Positions 22,973 to 30,968 of a stretch of 33,005 nt of DNA are shown piece after piece. The notes below the pieces were generated by a model. It was not told the origin of the DNA. It saw nothing but the letters and a program-made list of their open reading frames with translations, and did not search any database. Origin of the DNA: CAZCDS01 sp964497585 (lineage in GTDB: Bacteria > Desulfobacterota > Desulfomonilia > Desulfomonilales > Desulfomonilaceae); the NCBI GenBank assembly GCA_964497585.1, contig CAZCDS010000073.1:1-33005 (forward strand), given 5' to 3'. Made by a program: the position numbers and the translations under genes. Positions within the stretch are counted from its first letter, which is position 1, and each line of letters opens with the position of its first letter.

Positions 22973-23446
22973 ATGGATTCGGTGAGGATACAAGGCGTAC
23001 TCCTAAACATCGACGGAGTCGGAGTCCTCATCCGCGGGCCGGCCGGCTCAGGCAAGTCGAGTGCAGCTCTACGTTTGATGGACCGAGGGCACCGACTGGT
23101 TTCCGATGATCTCGTGGAGACAGTTCCGGCCCCTGACGGCTCCCTCATTGGCAGGGCGGTCGAAGAGACCGTCAGGATCGAAATTCGCGGCCTGGGGCTC
23201 TTCACTGCTGATTCCCTATTCAGAGAGGGTACTATGAGGACGTCCCCCATTGCCTTCGTGATCGATTTGGATCGGTATAATCCTACCGAGGATGCAGGGA
23301 GAATCTCGCCGGAGGTCCGCACGACTCGGATCCTTGGTTGTGAGCTTCAGGCCGTTCGAGTTCCGCTTCCTCAAGGAGTCGACCTCGCGCTCGTGGTCGA
23401 GACGCTGGTCAGGCGCTTCCGGACGACCGGGAGCCTGGGAGGATGA
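22973..23446 (+). CDS. hprK: Truncated HPr kinase/phosphorylase (C-terminal kinase domain only)
   Basis: The start at ATG 22973 (GAAAGG upstream) gives 157 residues; an upstream start at 22910 adds a non-conserved tail. Only the kinase domain is present: Walker A is GPAGSGKSSAAL (about residue 22), followed by HRLVSDDLVE and the C-terminal strand pattern IEIRGLGLFTADSLF. The N-terminal domain of Firmicutes HPrK is missing, as in the short HprK proteins of alpha- and deltaproteobacteria. In Gram-positive bacteria the enzyme phosphorylates HPr on a serine. The stop overlaps the rapZ start region, so the two are coupled. Confidence 0.9.
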   Translation: MDSVRIQGVLLNIDGVGVLIRGPAGSGKSSAALRLMDRGHRLVSDDLVETVPAPDGSLIGRAVEETVRIEIRGLGLFTADSLFREGTMRTSPIAFVIDLDRYNPTEDAGRISPEVRTTRILGCELQAVRVPLPQGVDLALVVETLVRRFRTTGSLGG

Positions 23447-24306
23447 TGAAGAAACAGGTTATCATTATCACCGGCCTTTCCGGTTCAGGCAAATCCACCG
23501 CGGCCAACACGCTCGAAGACGCGGGCTTCTTCTGTGTTGACAACATACCCATCGATCTCCTGCCGAAACTCCTGGAAATATCTGACTCCAGCGGCGGAGA
23601 GTTGGACCGCCTTGCCCTGGTGATCGACCTCCGTCAACGGGATTTCTTTCCTCGATATGATTCAATCCTCGGGGCACTTGAGCTGGGGGGTACGCCTATG
23701 CAAATCCTTTTCCTGGACGCGAGGGACGAAGTCATCGTCCGCCGGTACAGTGAAACCCGGCGACAGCACCCCCTGGCATCGCAAGGAAATGTGCTCGACG
23801 GAATAGCCAAGGAACGGGAAGAGCTGAGCAGGATCAAAGAGAAAGCGGACTGGGTTATCGATACATCGGATATGACGGTACACCAGTTGCGGGACGAAAT
23901 CAGAAAGGTGTTCGGTAATCCGGCCAACGGTGCGCTCAGGATCGTTGTGAACTCATTCGGATACGGTCGGGGGGTCCCCGTGGACTCGGATCTCGTGCTG
24001 GATGTCCGGTTCCTTCCCAACCCCTATTTCGTGGCCGAGCTCAAGGACCAGGAAGGCCGGGATCCTGCGGTCCGGGACTGGATCGAGTCACACAAAACCA
24101 CGCGAGATTTCCTGAAAAAGCTTGAAGACCTGCTGATTTTTCTTTTACCCCTTTACATAAAGGAAGGGAAACAGTACCTTACCCTTTCAGTAGGATGTAC
24201 CGGCGGACGCCACCGATCGGTGGCCGTGGCCGAGCGCCTGGGAGAGTACCTCCGTGCAGTCGGCTATAGTACGGTGGAAGTCCGACACCGGGAACTGAGG
24301 CCCTGA
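23446..24306 (+). CDS. rapZ: RapZ/YvcJ family nucleotide-binding protein
   Basis: A 286-residue protein with the P-loop GLSGSGKSTAANTLEDAGFF at the N-terminus and the C-terminal family signature GCTGGRHRSVAVAERLG. In enterobacteria RapZ binds small RNAs that control glucosamine synthesis; in other lineages it is a nucleotide-binding PTS-linked regulator. Two consecutive ATGs are available at 23443 and 23446; the second has a better distance to GGGAGG. It lies between hprK and the EIIA gene, the standard PTS regulatory cluster. Confidence 0.95.
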   Translation: MKKQVIIITGLSGSGKSTAANTLEDAGFFCVDNIPIDLLPKLLEISDSSGGELDRLALVIDLRQRDFFPRYDSILGALELGGTPMQILFLDARDEVIVRRYSETRRQHPLASQGNVLDGIAKEREELSRIKEKADWVIDTSDMTVHQLRDEIRKVFGNPANGALRIVVNSFGYGRGVPVDSDLVLDVRFLPNPYFVAELKDQEGRDPAVRDWIESHKTTRDFLKKLEDLLIFLLPLYIKEGKQYLTLSVGCTGGRHRSVAVAERLGEYLRAVGYSTVEVRHRELRP

Positions 24307-24308
24307 AG

Positions 24309-24362
24309 ATGGCCTCTAAGGATGGAGTTGGCTTCGCGCGAGGTCCATCTACGCAATCATGA
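24309..24362 (+). CDS. Possible 17-codon coupling peptide before EIIA
   Basis: A mini-frame MASKDGVGFARGPSTQS begins 2 nt after the rapZ stop, with GAGG nine bases before its ATG, and its TGA overlaps the EIIA ATG (ATGA). The EIIA gene has no ribosome site of its own, so reading through this mini-frame may deliver ribosomes to it. No homologue is expected for such a short peptide. Confidence 0.4.
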   Translation: MASKDGVGFARGPSTQS

Positions 24363-24796
24363 TCGGAATTCTCACATTGACCCACGGCGACCTGGGACGC
24401 CAGTTCATTGAGACCGCGAGGCTGATAGGACTGCGTTCCGAAGAATCCGTCTCAGCGCTGTCGATTAATCCCGATGAACCACCGGATTTGTTGAGGGAGC
24501 GGGTGGCCGAGGCAATCAAGCAGGTGAACCAGGGATCCGGCGTGCTGATCTTGACCGATCTCTTCGGGGGGACCCCTACCAATCTGTCCCTGGCATTCCT
24601 CGAGGTGGGCAAGGTTGAGGTCGTGACGGGTCTCAACCTTCCCATGCTCATCAAAGCCATCAATTCCAGGTTGGACAATGATCTGGGATCACTTGCCAAG
24701 CTCACGTCAGAGGCGGGCAAGGAGAACATTTATCTCGCAGGCGACGTGTTGCGCCAGAGGCTCGCTGCGCGCAACGACAAGAAAGAGGGCTCCTAA
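24359..24796 (+). CDS. PTS mannose-type EIIA domain protein
   Basis: A 145-residue single EIIA(Man) domain. The phosphorylated residue is His9 in LTLTHGDLG. The family segments QGSGVLILTDLFGGTPTNLS (about 57-77) and VVTGLNLPMLIKAI are well kept. In this lineage such proteins are part of a regulatory phosphorelay with HPr and enzyme I rather than sugar uptake. HPr and enzyme I genes, which often follow, are not in the window; the next gene is on the other strand. No clear ribosome site precedes ATG 24359, and translation may depend on the preceding mini-frame. Confidence 0.92.
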   Translation: MIGILTLTHGDLGRQFIETARLIGLRSEESVSALSINPDEPPDLLRERVAEAIKQVNQGSGVLILTDLFGGTPTNLSLAFLEVGKVEVVTGLNLPMLIKAINSRLDNDLGSLAKLTSEAGKENIYLAGDVLRQRLAARNDKKEGS

Positions 24797-24864
24797 GAGG
24801 GGGAATGTTCAGCTGCAAGGGCCTTTCTGCGAAACGGTCCTTTTGAGAAGACTCTGAGGCCTGC

Positions 24865-25668
24865 TCACTCTCGGGTCTTGGCTTCGTCCCAGAGTTCGTC
24901 CATTTCCTCGAGGCCGGCCTCTTCAAGAGACTTGCCTCTGGCCTGCAGGCCTGCCTCGATGAAACGGAACCTTCGCTCGAACTTATCCGAGGTTTCGTTC
25001 AACGCGGCCTCGCTGTCTATCTGAAATAGCCTGGCAGCGTTGGTGACGACGAAGAGCAGATCTCCCAGCTCTTCCCGGATCTCCTGAGGGGAACCGCCGG
25101 CCACGGCTCTCTTCAGCTCTCCCAATTCTTCGTCTACCTTCCCGAAGACGTGTGCCGGCAGGCTCCAATCGAAGCCTACTTTGGCTGCCCTGCGTGCGAG
25201 CTTCTGTGCTCGACTCAATGCCGGCAAAGAGCGCGGGATTCCGTCAAGCAGCGATTCCCTTTGGCGTATGCTCGATTCCGAAGCCTTGATCTTTGCCCAG
25301 TTATCAATGACCTCGTCCGCGTCCCGTGCAACGACGTCTCCGAAGACATGGGGGTGACGTCGGCGCATCTTACTCGTGACCCGCTCCAGAATTTGCGTGA
25401 GCGTCGTCACGCCCTGCTGCCTGAAGACGTACCCGATGAAAACGACCATGAAGAGAAGGTCTCCGACCTCGTCCGCTATTTCGTCCTTTCCGCCCTCGTT
25501 CATGGCCTGAATCATTTCGTGATATTCTTCGAGGATGTAGGGATGGATGGTAGCAGGAGTCTGCTTCCTGTCCCAGGGGCACCCGTTCTCCGAACGAAGC
25601 GTCTGGATGAGATCGACCATTCGGGCGAATGCTCCTGAGATCTCTTCCAACGTATCGGAATTCTGCAT
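24865..25668 (-). CDS. mazG: Nucleoside triphosphate pyrophosphohydrolase MazG
   Basis: A 267-residue all-helical protein that hydrolyses NTPs and dNTPs to monophosphates, acting in nucleotide-pool cleaning. Two MazG domains are seen. The first has ENGCPWDRKQTPATIHPYIL, then the metal-binding EEYHEMIQA and DEIADEVGDLLFMVVF. The second has KVGFDWSLPAHVFGKVDEEL and EIREELGDLLFVVTNAAR. The start is ATG 25668; upstream in-frame sequence to 25776 is not conserved and contains the promoter. The length matches E. coli MazG. Confidence 0.94.
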   Translation of the reverse strand: MQNSDTLEEISGAFARMVDLIQTLRSENGCPWDRKQTPATIHPYILEEYHEMIQAMNEGGKDEIADEVGDLLFMVVFIGYVFRQQGVTTLTQILERVTSKMRRRHPHVFGDVVARDADEVIDNWAKIKASESSIRQRESLLDGIPRSLPALSRAQKLARRAAKVGFDWSLPAHVFGKVDEELGELKRAVAGGSPQEIREELGDLLFVVTNAARLFQIDSEAALNETSDKFERRFRFIEAGLQARGKSLEEAGLEEMDELWDEAKTRE

Positions 25669-25721
25669 AGATTTCCAATCCTTGTCCTGTACTGGGAGCC
25701 GTGAAAGCTCCAATGATTTAG

Positions 25722-25749
25722 TGTATACGTTCCCGGTCTCCCGATTCAA
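25722..25749 (-). promoter_or_regulatory. Promoter of mazG
   Basis: On the minus strand TTGAAT (25749-25744), 16 nt, and TATACA (25727-25722) lie 54 nt before the mazG ATG. Confidence 0.55.
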
Positions 25750-25884
25750 TAGGTTCCGTTTGCTTCTTGCCGACAAAAGTTGTAGTATCCGCTCTGAACG
25801 GGATCGGTTCGATTCTGAGAAGAGATCATGCCCTGTCTCGTTCCAGGATCAGGATATGCTGGAGGCTTGTTGAGGCCAGACTCT

Positions 25885-26877
25885 ATGGAACAAGATGGAA
25901 GGCCGCCTCTCCGCGTAAGTTTTGACAATATAGGTGCGTTTCAGGCACTGATAGGAGAATTAAGCAAGAATATCAAGCATCTTGAAAAAAGTCTGCGCGT
26001 TGACATATCGGTTAAGGGCAATACGATCAGTATCTTCGGAGGCCCCCCGGGAGACGATATCGCGGAACGAACGCTCAAGCAGCTCTACCCATTGGCCCGC
26101 GACGGGTATCCGATCCACCCGACCGACATCGATCAGGCTGTTCGAGTCCTGACCAACAACCCGGACGCCAAGCTGAAGGAACTTCTCAGGGACACGGTCT
26201 TCATCTCACCGGGAAAAAGACCGGTCACGCCGAAGACTCCCGGCCAAAAGGTGTACGTCCAGGCCATCCGATCTCACGATATCGTCTTCGGGATCGGCCC
26301 GGCGGGCACCGGTAAGACCTACCTTGCGATGGCCATGGCGGTGGCTGCGTTTCACAAGAAAGAAGTCAGGAGGATAATCCTTGCTCGGCCAGCGGTGGAA
26401 GCTGGTGAGAAACTGGGGTTTCTTCCGGGGGATTTGTACGAGAAGGTCAATCCCTATTTGCGGCCACTTTACGACGCGCTCCACGACATGATCGACCTTG
26501 ACAAAGCGGCCCGGATGGTGGATAGAGGCGACATAGAAATAGTGCCCCTGGCGTTCATGCGAGGGCGAACGCTCAACGATTCGTTCGTGATCCTGGATGA
26601 AGCCCAGAACACGACCTCAGAGCAGATGAAGATGTTCCTTACCCGGTTGGGTTATTCCTCAAAGGCGGTGATCACTGGAGACATCACCCAGATAGACTTG
26701 CCGAACGGGACACGGTCAGGGCTCGTCGAGTCAAGCGAACTCCTTTGTGATATCGAGGGCATAGCCTTTGTTACCTTCTCGGAACAGGATGTAGTTCGAC
26801 ACCCATTGGTTCAGGAAATTATCAGAGCTTACGAAACGAGGCAGCGTCGGGTTGACGACTCAGGCCGGAGACAGTAG
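25885..26877 (+). CDS. phoH: PhoH-like ATPase (PhoH/YbeZ)
   Basis: ATG 25885 has TTGAGG nine bases upstream and gives 330 residues; the open frame extends further up but without similarity. The N-terminal part has the small domain NTISIFGGPPGDDIAERTLK. The ATPase core has Walker A GIGPAGTGKTYLAMAMAV, Walker B SFVILDEAQNTTSEQMKMFL, and ITGDITQIDLP. PhoH/YbeZ proteins are predicted RNA helicase-type ATPases that work with YbeY in rRNA maturation. Here phoH, yqfF and ybeY are consecutive on one strand, a conserved order in this group; yqfF begins 3 nt after the phoH stop. Confidence 0.95.
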   Translation: MEQDGRPPLRVSFDNIGAFQALIGELSKNIKHLEKSLRVDISVKGNTISIFGGPPGDDIAERTLKQLYPLARDGYPIHPTDIDQAVRVLTNNPDAKLKELLRDTVFISPGKRPVTPKTPGQKVYVQAIRSHDIVFGIGPAGTGKTYLAMAMAVAAFHKKEVRRIILARPAVEAGEKLGFLPGDLYEKVNPYLRPLYDALHDMIDLDKAARMVDRGDIEIVPLAFMRGRTLNDSFVILDEAQNTTSEQMKMFLTRLGYSSKAVITGDITQIDLPNGTRSGLVESSELLCDIEGIAFVTFSEQDVVRHPLVQEIIRAYETRQRRVDDSGRRQ

Positions 26878-26880
26878 CGG

Positions 26881-29370
26881 ATGAGTAGCGGCTCCGAAAA
26901 ACGGAAAAACGGAGAAAGGGCGACCACCTCCGCCAGGCTCAAGGGCTGGATCACATCGGTCCGCAAGAGCGTGGAGAAAAGCCTGCCGGGATGGCTGTGG
27001 AGCCTGAAGGACCCGAAATGGCAGCGTTGGGCTCTTATTATCGGAACCTCGTTCGTTGCGGCGTTCGTGATGGCTCCGACCTCCTTTGAGATTTACAGCC
27101 TCTCACCGGGTGAGCCTGCAAAAGAGACGATCATTTCCCCCATAACCTTCCAGGTCATAGACGAAGCTGCCACGAACAAGAACCGTGACGAAGCGCTCAA
27201 ATCAGTGCTCCCGGTGTACGATTTCGACGACGACATGGTTCGGGATGTTCAAGCCCGCATCATCTCGGCTTTCACCTACATGACCGGGTACCTCGCGCAG
27301 GAGCGACAATATCGAGCCACGCAGAGCGAACTCCAGAAGGCCGGAGCGACCAAGCCGGAAGATAAGACCCCGAAAAAGAAACGGTTCAGGCCACTGGACG
27401 ACAAGACCCTTCGTACGCGTTTCGAGAATCTTCTCGGAGCTTCCGTGCCCACTTCGACGTTCGCCCTGTTCAAGGCGCGGGGTTTCAATTCACGAATTCA
27501 GCGGGATCTTCGCTCCCTCGTGGTCCCGGTTCTTCTCAAAGGCGTCGTTGTCAGCCTCGAACTGGTTATGCGCGACGGGAAGAAGGGGATTCTGCTCCTC
27601 CCCAAATCGACCAAGAAACTTGAGCTGCTCAAAGACCCGTCCACGATCTTCGATCTCAAGCAAGCCATCAACTACATCAATTCCGAAGGTGATCCCAGCG
27701 GAGACACGGCGCTCTCTCGAGCGATTCGACGCCTGGCTATGGACATTATCAACGTGAACATCACCTATGACCGGGAGCGGAGCGCGGCACTCAAGCGTGA
27801 AGCTCTGGAATCGGTCAAGCAAGTCTACTTTCAGGTGAAGAAGGGCGAGCCGATCATCAAAGAGGGTGACCCGGTGAACGAGGGGCATATGCGCAAGCTC
27901 GAGGGCCTGCTCAAGGCAAATCCGCCCTACAGCCGGTACATGATCCTGGCAGGCTTTGCGCTGGTGCTAACCATCCTATTGCGGCTCTGCTTCTACTTCT
28001 CGGAAAGACACCTGGACAGCTCGCCCCATACGACGGAAGATCTTCTCCTATTCTGTTTATTGCTGGTGGCTTCCCTGATCCTCGTTCGATTCATCGCGTC
28101 CCTCGGTCCTTTGGCCGCGTCCGCAGGAAGGGGCTTAACGGCCAGATCACTTCTCTACGCAGCACCTGTGGCGACTGGCTCCATGCTCATAGCTCTCATG
28201 GTGAACGCGAGGATGGCCTTTATTTTTGCCGCCCTTTCCGCGCTCACCACATCTCTGGCAATTGAGGGAGGCGTATATCTATACTGCTTCTACTTCGTGG
28301 CGGGGATCGTCGGACTGCACGGAATGAGCGGAATAACCGACCGCAATTCAATCCTCAGGTCCGGGCTCGTGGTCGGTGTGGTAAATATGATTTCCATCCT
28401 TGCCATCAAGATGGCCCTCGGCCAGCTCACTGCAATCGAAGAGTTGTATGAACTGGGATTCGGCTTTGTCGGTGGCGTCTTCTCCGGCCTGCTCGTGCTG
28501 GGACTAGCGCCGCTGCTGGAACCTCTGGGGTACACGACCAACGTCAGGCTTCTCGAGTTGGCGAATCTCAATCATCCCTTGCTCAAGCATTTGTCCATGG
28601 AGGCACCCGGGACGTATCATCACTCAATCATGGTCGGGAACCTTGCCGAGGCCGCTGCGACACTCATCGGCGCCAATCCGCTTCTGGCAAGGGTCGGAGC
28701 CTATTACCACGACATCGGCAAGGTGGGCAAGAAAGCCAAACCAGGTTATTTCATAGAGAACCAGCAACGAGGCCTCAATCCGCACGACAAGCTCGAACCC
28801 AGCATGAGCGCGCTCATCCTCGTCGCACACGTCAAACAGGGGGTTGAGAAGGCCCGAGAGTACAGGCTCGGAACCCCCATAATCGATATCATTCAGCAGC
28901 ATCACGGGACCAACCTTATCAGGTACTTCTACAACAAGGCTCTGGAGAGGGCCGGCAAAGACCACAACTCGGTCTCCGAGGACAAGTACCATTATCCAGG
29001 TCCCAGGCCGCAAACCAAAGAATCAGCGCTGGTGATGATGGCCGACGTCGTGGAGGCCGCGTGCCGGACTCTGAACGATCCCACGCCCGCACGGATTCAG
29101 AAAAGGGTCCAGAGCCTGATCATGGGCCTGTTCAGCGACGGCCAGTTGGACCAGTCCACTCTCACACTCAAGGACCTCCATGCAGTGACGAAGACCTTCG
29201 TCCGAGCCTTGCAGGGAATCCTCCATTCCAGAGTCGAATACCCGCGGGAACTCAAGGCCGGTGAGAAAACCAATGGAGATACTGCTGGACAACAGGCAGA
29301 AAGAGATCGCAGTAGAAACGGACGATTTGATCAGGAAAGCGGAACAAATATTAGAAGGCTTGGACTGTAA
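26881..29370 (+). CDS. 7TMR-HD family membrane phosphohydrolase (YqfF/PgpH-like)
   Basis: An 829-residue membrane protein. Order: one N-terminal helix (about 50-70), a long extracytoplasmic 7TMR-HDED domain (about 75-350), about seven membrane helices (about 352-560), and a cytoplasmic HD domain with HDIG in YYHDIGKVGK (about 610) and HHGTNLIRYFY. In Listeria the PgpH relative degrades cyclic-di-AMP; that activity is likely but unproven here. The last 35-40 residues after VEYPRELKAGEK do not look conserved and are translated from sequence that also encodes the start of ybeY, a 98-nt overlap. Confidence 0.93.
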   Translation: MSSGSEKRKNGERATTSARLKGWITSVRKSVEKSLPGWLWSLKDPKWQRWALIIGTSFVAAFVMAPTSFEIYSLSPGEPAKETIISPITFQVIDEAATNKNRDEALKSVLPVYDFDDDMVRDVQARIISAFTYMTGYLAQERQYRATQSELQKAGATKPEDKTPKKKRFRPLDDKTLRTRFENLLGASVPTSTFALFKARGFNSRIQRDLRSLVVPVLLKGVVVSLELVMRDGKKGILLLPKSTKKLELLKDPSTIFDLKQAINYINSEGDPSGDTALSRAIRRLAMDIINVNITYDRERSAALKREALESVKQVYFQVKKGEPIIKEGDPVNEGHMRKLEGLLKANPPYSRYMILAGFALVLTILLRLCFYFSERHLDSSPHTTEDLLLFCLLLVASLILVRFIASLGPLAASAGRGLTARSLLYAAPVATGSMLIALMVNARMAFIFAALSALTTSLAIEGGVYLYCFYFVAGIVGLHGMSGITDRNSILRSGLVVGVVNMISILAIKMALGQLTAIEELYELGFGFVGGVFSGLLVLGLAPLLEPLGYTTNVRLLELANLNHPLLKHLSMEAPGTYHHSIMVGNLAEAAATLIGANPLLARVGAYYHDIGKVGKKAKPGYFIENQQRGLNPHDKLEPSMSALILVAHVKQGVEKAREYRLGTPIIDIIQQHHGTNLIRYFYNKALERAGKDHNSVSEDKYHYPGPRPQTKESALVMMADVVEAACRTLNDPTPARIQKRVQSLIMGLFSDGQLDQSTLTLKDLHAVTKTFVRALQGILHSRVEYPRELKAGEKTNGDTAGQQAERDRSRNGRFDQESGTNIRRLGL

Positions 29371-29719
29371 TCCTTCGACCATCCTGTCAATATCTCTGGT
29401 CCGATCGGAAGAAATGGCCGCTCTCAACCTCAAATTCCGGGGGAAGAAGGGCCCCACCAATGTGCTCTCATTTCCCCAGCCCGATCAGGAACAGATCGGT
29501 TCCCGGCCATGCCTTCTCGGAGACGTCGTCATATGCGTTGACAGAGCATCGGCTGACGCGAAGGATCTGGGTTACACCGATCAGGAAATGATACTCTACC
29601 TCCTTGTCCACGGCATACTCCACCTCGTTGGCTACGCACATGACCAGTCTGCCGATGCCGATCGGATGGCAAAGCGGGTAGAGCAGATCTTCCGCGATCT
29701 GACGAGCTCCAAATCCTGA
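29273..29719 (+). CDS. ybeY: Endoribonuclease YbeY (rRNA maturation factor)
   Basis: A 148-residue metalloprotein acting in 16S rRNA 3' end maturation and ribosome quality control. The zinc motif H113-x3-H117-x5-H123 is seen in HGILHLVGYAHD, together with GKKGPTNVLSFP and LLGDVVICVD. I take ATG 29273 (MEILLDN); GTG 29261 is an alternative four codons upstream. Either start lies inside the 3' end of yqfF, so translation is probably coupled. It ends 22 nt before a convergent small gene. Confidence 0.95.
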   Translation: MEILLDNRQKEIAVETDDLIRKAEQILEGLDCNPSTILSISLVRSEEMAALNLKFRGKKGPTNVLSFPQPDQEQIGSRPCLLGDVVICVDRASADAKDLGYTDQEMILYLLVHGILHLVGYAHDQSADADRMAKRVEQIFRDLTSSKS

Positions 29720-29741
29720 CGTTCAGATATGCGTGCACCGA

Positions 29742-29948
29742 TCAATCGGAGATCTTCGCAAACCGGCGTCTCCACAACTGGTCCGAAGAATCACGAGCGG
29801 TACCTTCTTCGCCTCGGCGAGCCCAGGTGAGATCCTTCTCGCCCATGACCACCTCAACTAGGTGTGACCCCAGTTTCCAACCCGCCCCGAGAGCAAAGCC
29901 TGCCGCGGTCAAACCGAGAATGCGGAGCAGAATCAGCGGAGCACCCAT
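29742..29948 (-). CDS. Small hypothetical membrane protein
   Basis: I do not recognise this 68-residue protein. It is supported by an excellent AAAGGAGG eight bases before ATG 29948 and by a protein-like composition. Residues 4-34 form a glycine-spaced hydrophobic helix (ILRILGLTAAGFALGAGWKL), followed by a charged, Arg-rich soluble tail of about 30 residues. It is convergent with ybeY. A small membrane-associated role is all that can be said. Confidence 0.6.
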   Translation of the reverse strand: MGAPLILLRILGLTAAGFALGAGWKLGSHLVEVVMGEKDLTWARRGEEGTARDSSDQLWRRRFAKISD

Positions 29949-30247
29949 CGCTCATGCCTCCTTTGCGATATTTGGGTCCAGAATATGCCGTTGACGGCGC
30001 GTCGAGTGCCTTTTATCCAGTATACCGCAACAAGACCGGATGGCAAGCCCGGCCGAGGCCCACGGTTAGTTGGGCTTGACGCGCGTCCGAGCCGTCGATT
30101 ACCATTGCAGCAGGAAAGGTTAGCCGGAGAGTGTCAACCACAGAGCCGAGATCTGTCAGGCAGATCCACTCTTCTCGGGATGAGGAACCACGGACTAACC
30201 CGCTTCCTGGAAACAGCTCCAGAATTCATGGAAGGTTGGACTTTCTT

Positions 30248-30481
30248 ATGCCGAAGAAACGGGAATGGACAAAATTGACCCGGGGCTCTCAGCTCGTCGG
30301 TCCCGGCGACGTAATACAGCTCATGGAGGATGGTACGCTTCTTACGTGCAAAGTCCTGGCCTGTCTCGCGCTGGAAGAGGGACGGTGTCAGGCCAGCGTC
30401 GAAGTAATCGAAGGGCCAAGGAAAGGCGAACGGATACGGTCGGTGATAAGAGCGGGCGCCCCTCCGACCAGGGATGAATGA
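30248..30481 (+). CDS. Small hypothetical protein
   Basis: A possible 77-residue cytoplasmic protein beginning MPKKREWTKLTRGSQLVGPG. It has alternating strand-like segments (DVIQLMEDGTLLTCKVLACL, CQASVEVIEGPRKGERIRSV) that suggest a small beta-barrel. The ribosome site GGAAGG is 12 bases from the ATG, farther than ideal. No family is recognised. The frame is open further upstream, but that part is not protein-like. Confidence 0.5.
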   Translation: MPKKREWTKLTRGSQLVGPGDVIQLMEDGTLLTCKVLACLALEEGRCQASVEVIEGPRKGERIRSVIRAGAPPTRDE

Positions 30482-30839
30482 GACACTCGAGGGTCAAGTC
30501 CGTTCGTGCCTCAGGATGCGATCGGGGTCGGTCGGCGCTACCCGACGCCGGGTTCCTGGGGTGTGGGCGATCGTCCCCGAAACAGGCTGAAAGAAATACC
30601 TTATGCGAGTGTCGGGATCGCCGCTGCCTGACGTGTCGGCCATTCTGTACGTTGACCAGACGGCCGTGAGGAACCGTCCCCGAAGACGCGTACTCTGACA
30701 GGATCTTCGGGAAATACTCAATGAAATAGCTCCTGCCGCCACCAATTTGCCCCAAACCACCCAGCGTCTCGTCCTTCCTGATGGGACGCAAGGTAACCCC
30801 CTCGAATCATGCTAATTGGTTGCCTTCCGCAAAAAAAAC
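30482..30839. other. Intergenic region, about 360 bases, with an imperfect direct repeat
   Basis: No gene is supported. CGTCCCCGAA occurs at 30572-30581 and 30675-30684, each followed by ACAGG and, 12-14 nt later, AAATAC. The repeats may be remains of a dispersed element. Confidence 0.4.
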
Positions 30840-30869
30840 TTGACAAATCCACGGCGGTGATGGTAGACA
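30840..30869 (+). promoter_or_regulatory. Candidate upstream promoter of the DUF2325 gene
   Basis: TTGACA (30840-30845), 18 nt, TAGACA (30864-30869). A start site near 30876 would place the CTAAC repeats in the leader. Confidence 0.4.
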
Positions 30870-30872
30870 TCT

Positions 30873-30915
30873 CTAACTTTAAGTGCTATTTCTAACATCT
30901 ATTGCGATACCTAAC
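30873..30915 (+). repeat. Three CTAAC direct repeats at 19-bp intervals
   Basis: CTAAC occurs at 30873-30877, 30892-30896 and 30911-30915, exactly 19 bp apart. The last copy would overlap the -35 position of a promoter using TACAAT (30937-30942). This arrangement suits a regulator that binds direct repeats. Confidence 0.6.
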
Positions 30916-30929
30916 AGAGCTGGGATTTG

Positions 30930-30947
30930 TTTGCAATACAATGCAAA
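30930..30947 (+). promoter_or_regulatory. Dyad with TACAAT in its centre
   Basis: TTTGCA-ATACAA-TGCAAA is an inverted repeat just before the ribosome site of the DUF2325 gene, containing a good -10-like TACAAT. Confidence 0.4.
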
Positions 30948-30968
30948 TAGCCACCGGAGGTTTTCTCG

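Noticed and set aside
30342..30791. 149-codon minus-strand frame upstream of the DUF2325 gene
   Set aside because: Only the first 40 codons look protein-like; the rest is Arg-rich and crosses the small plus-strand gene and the direct repeats. It might be a decayed gene, but I cannot support it.
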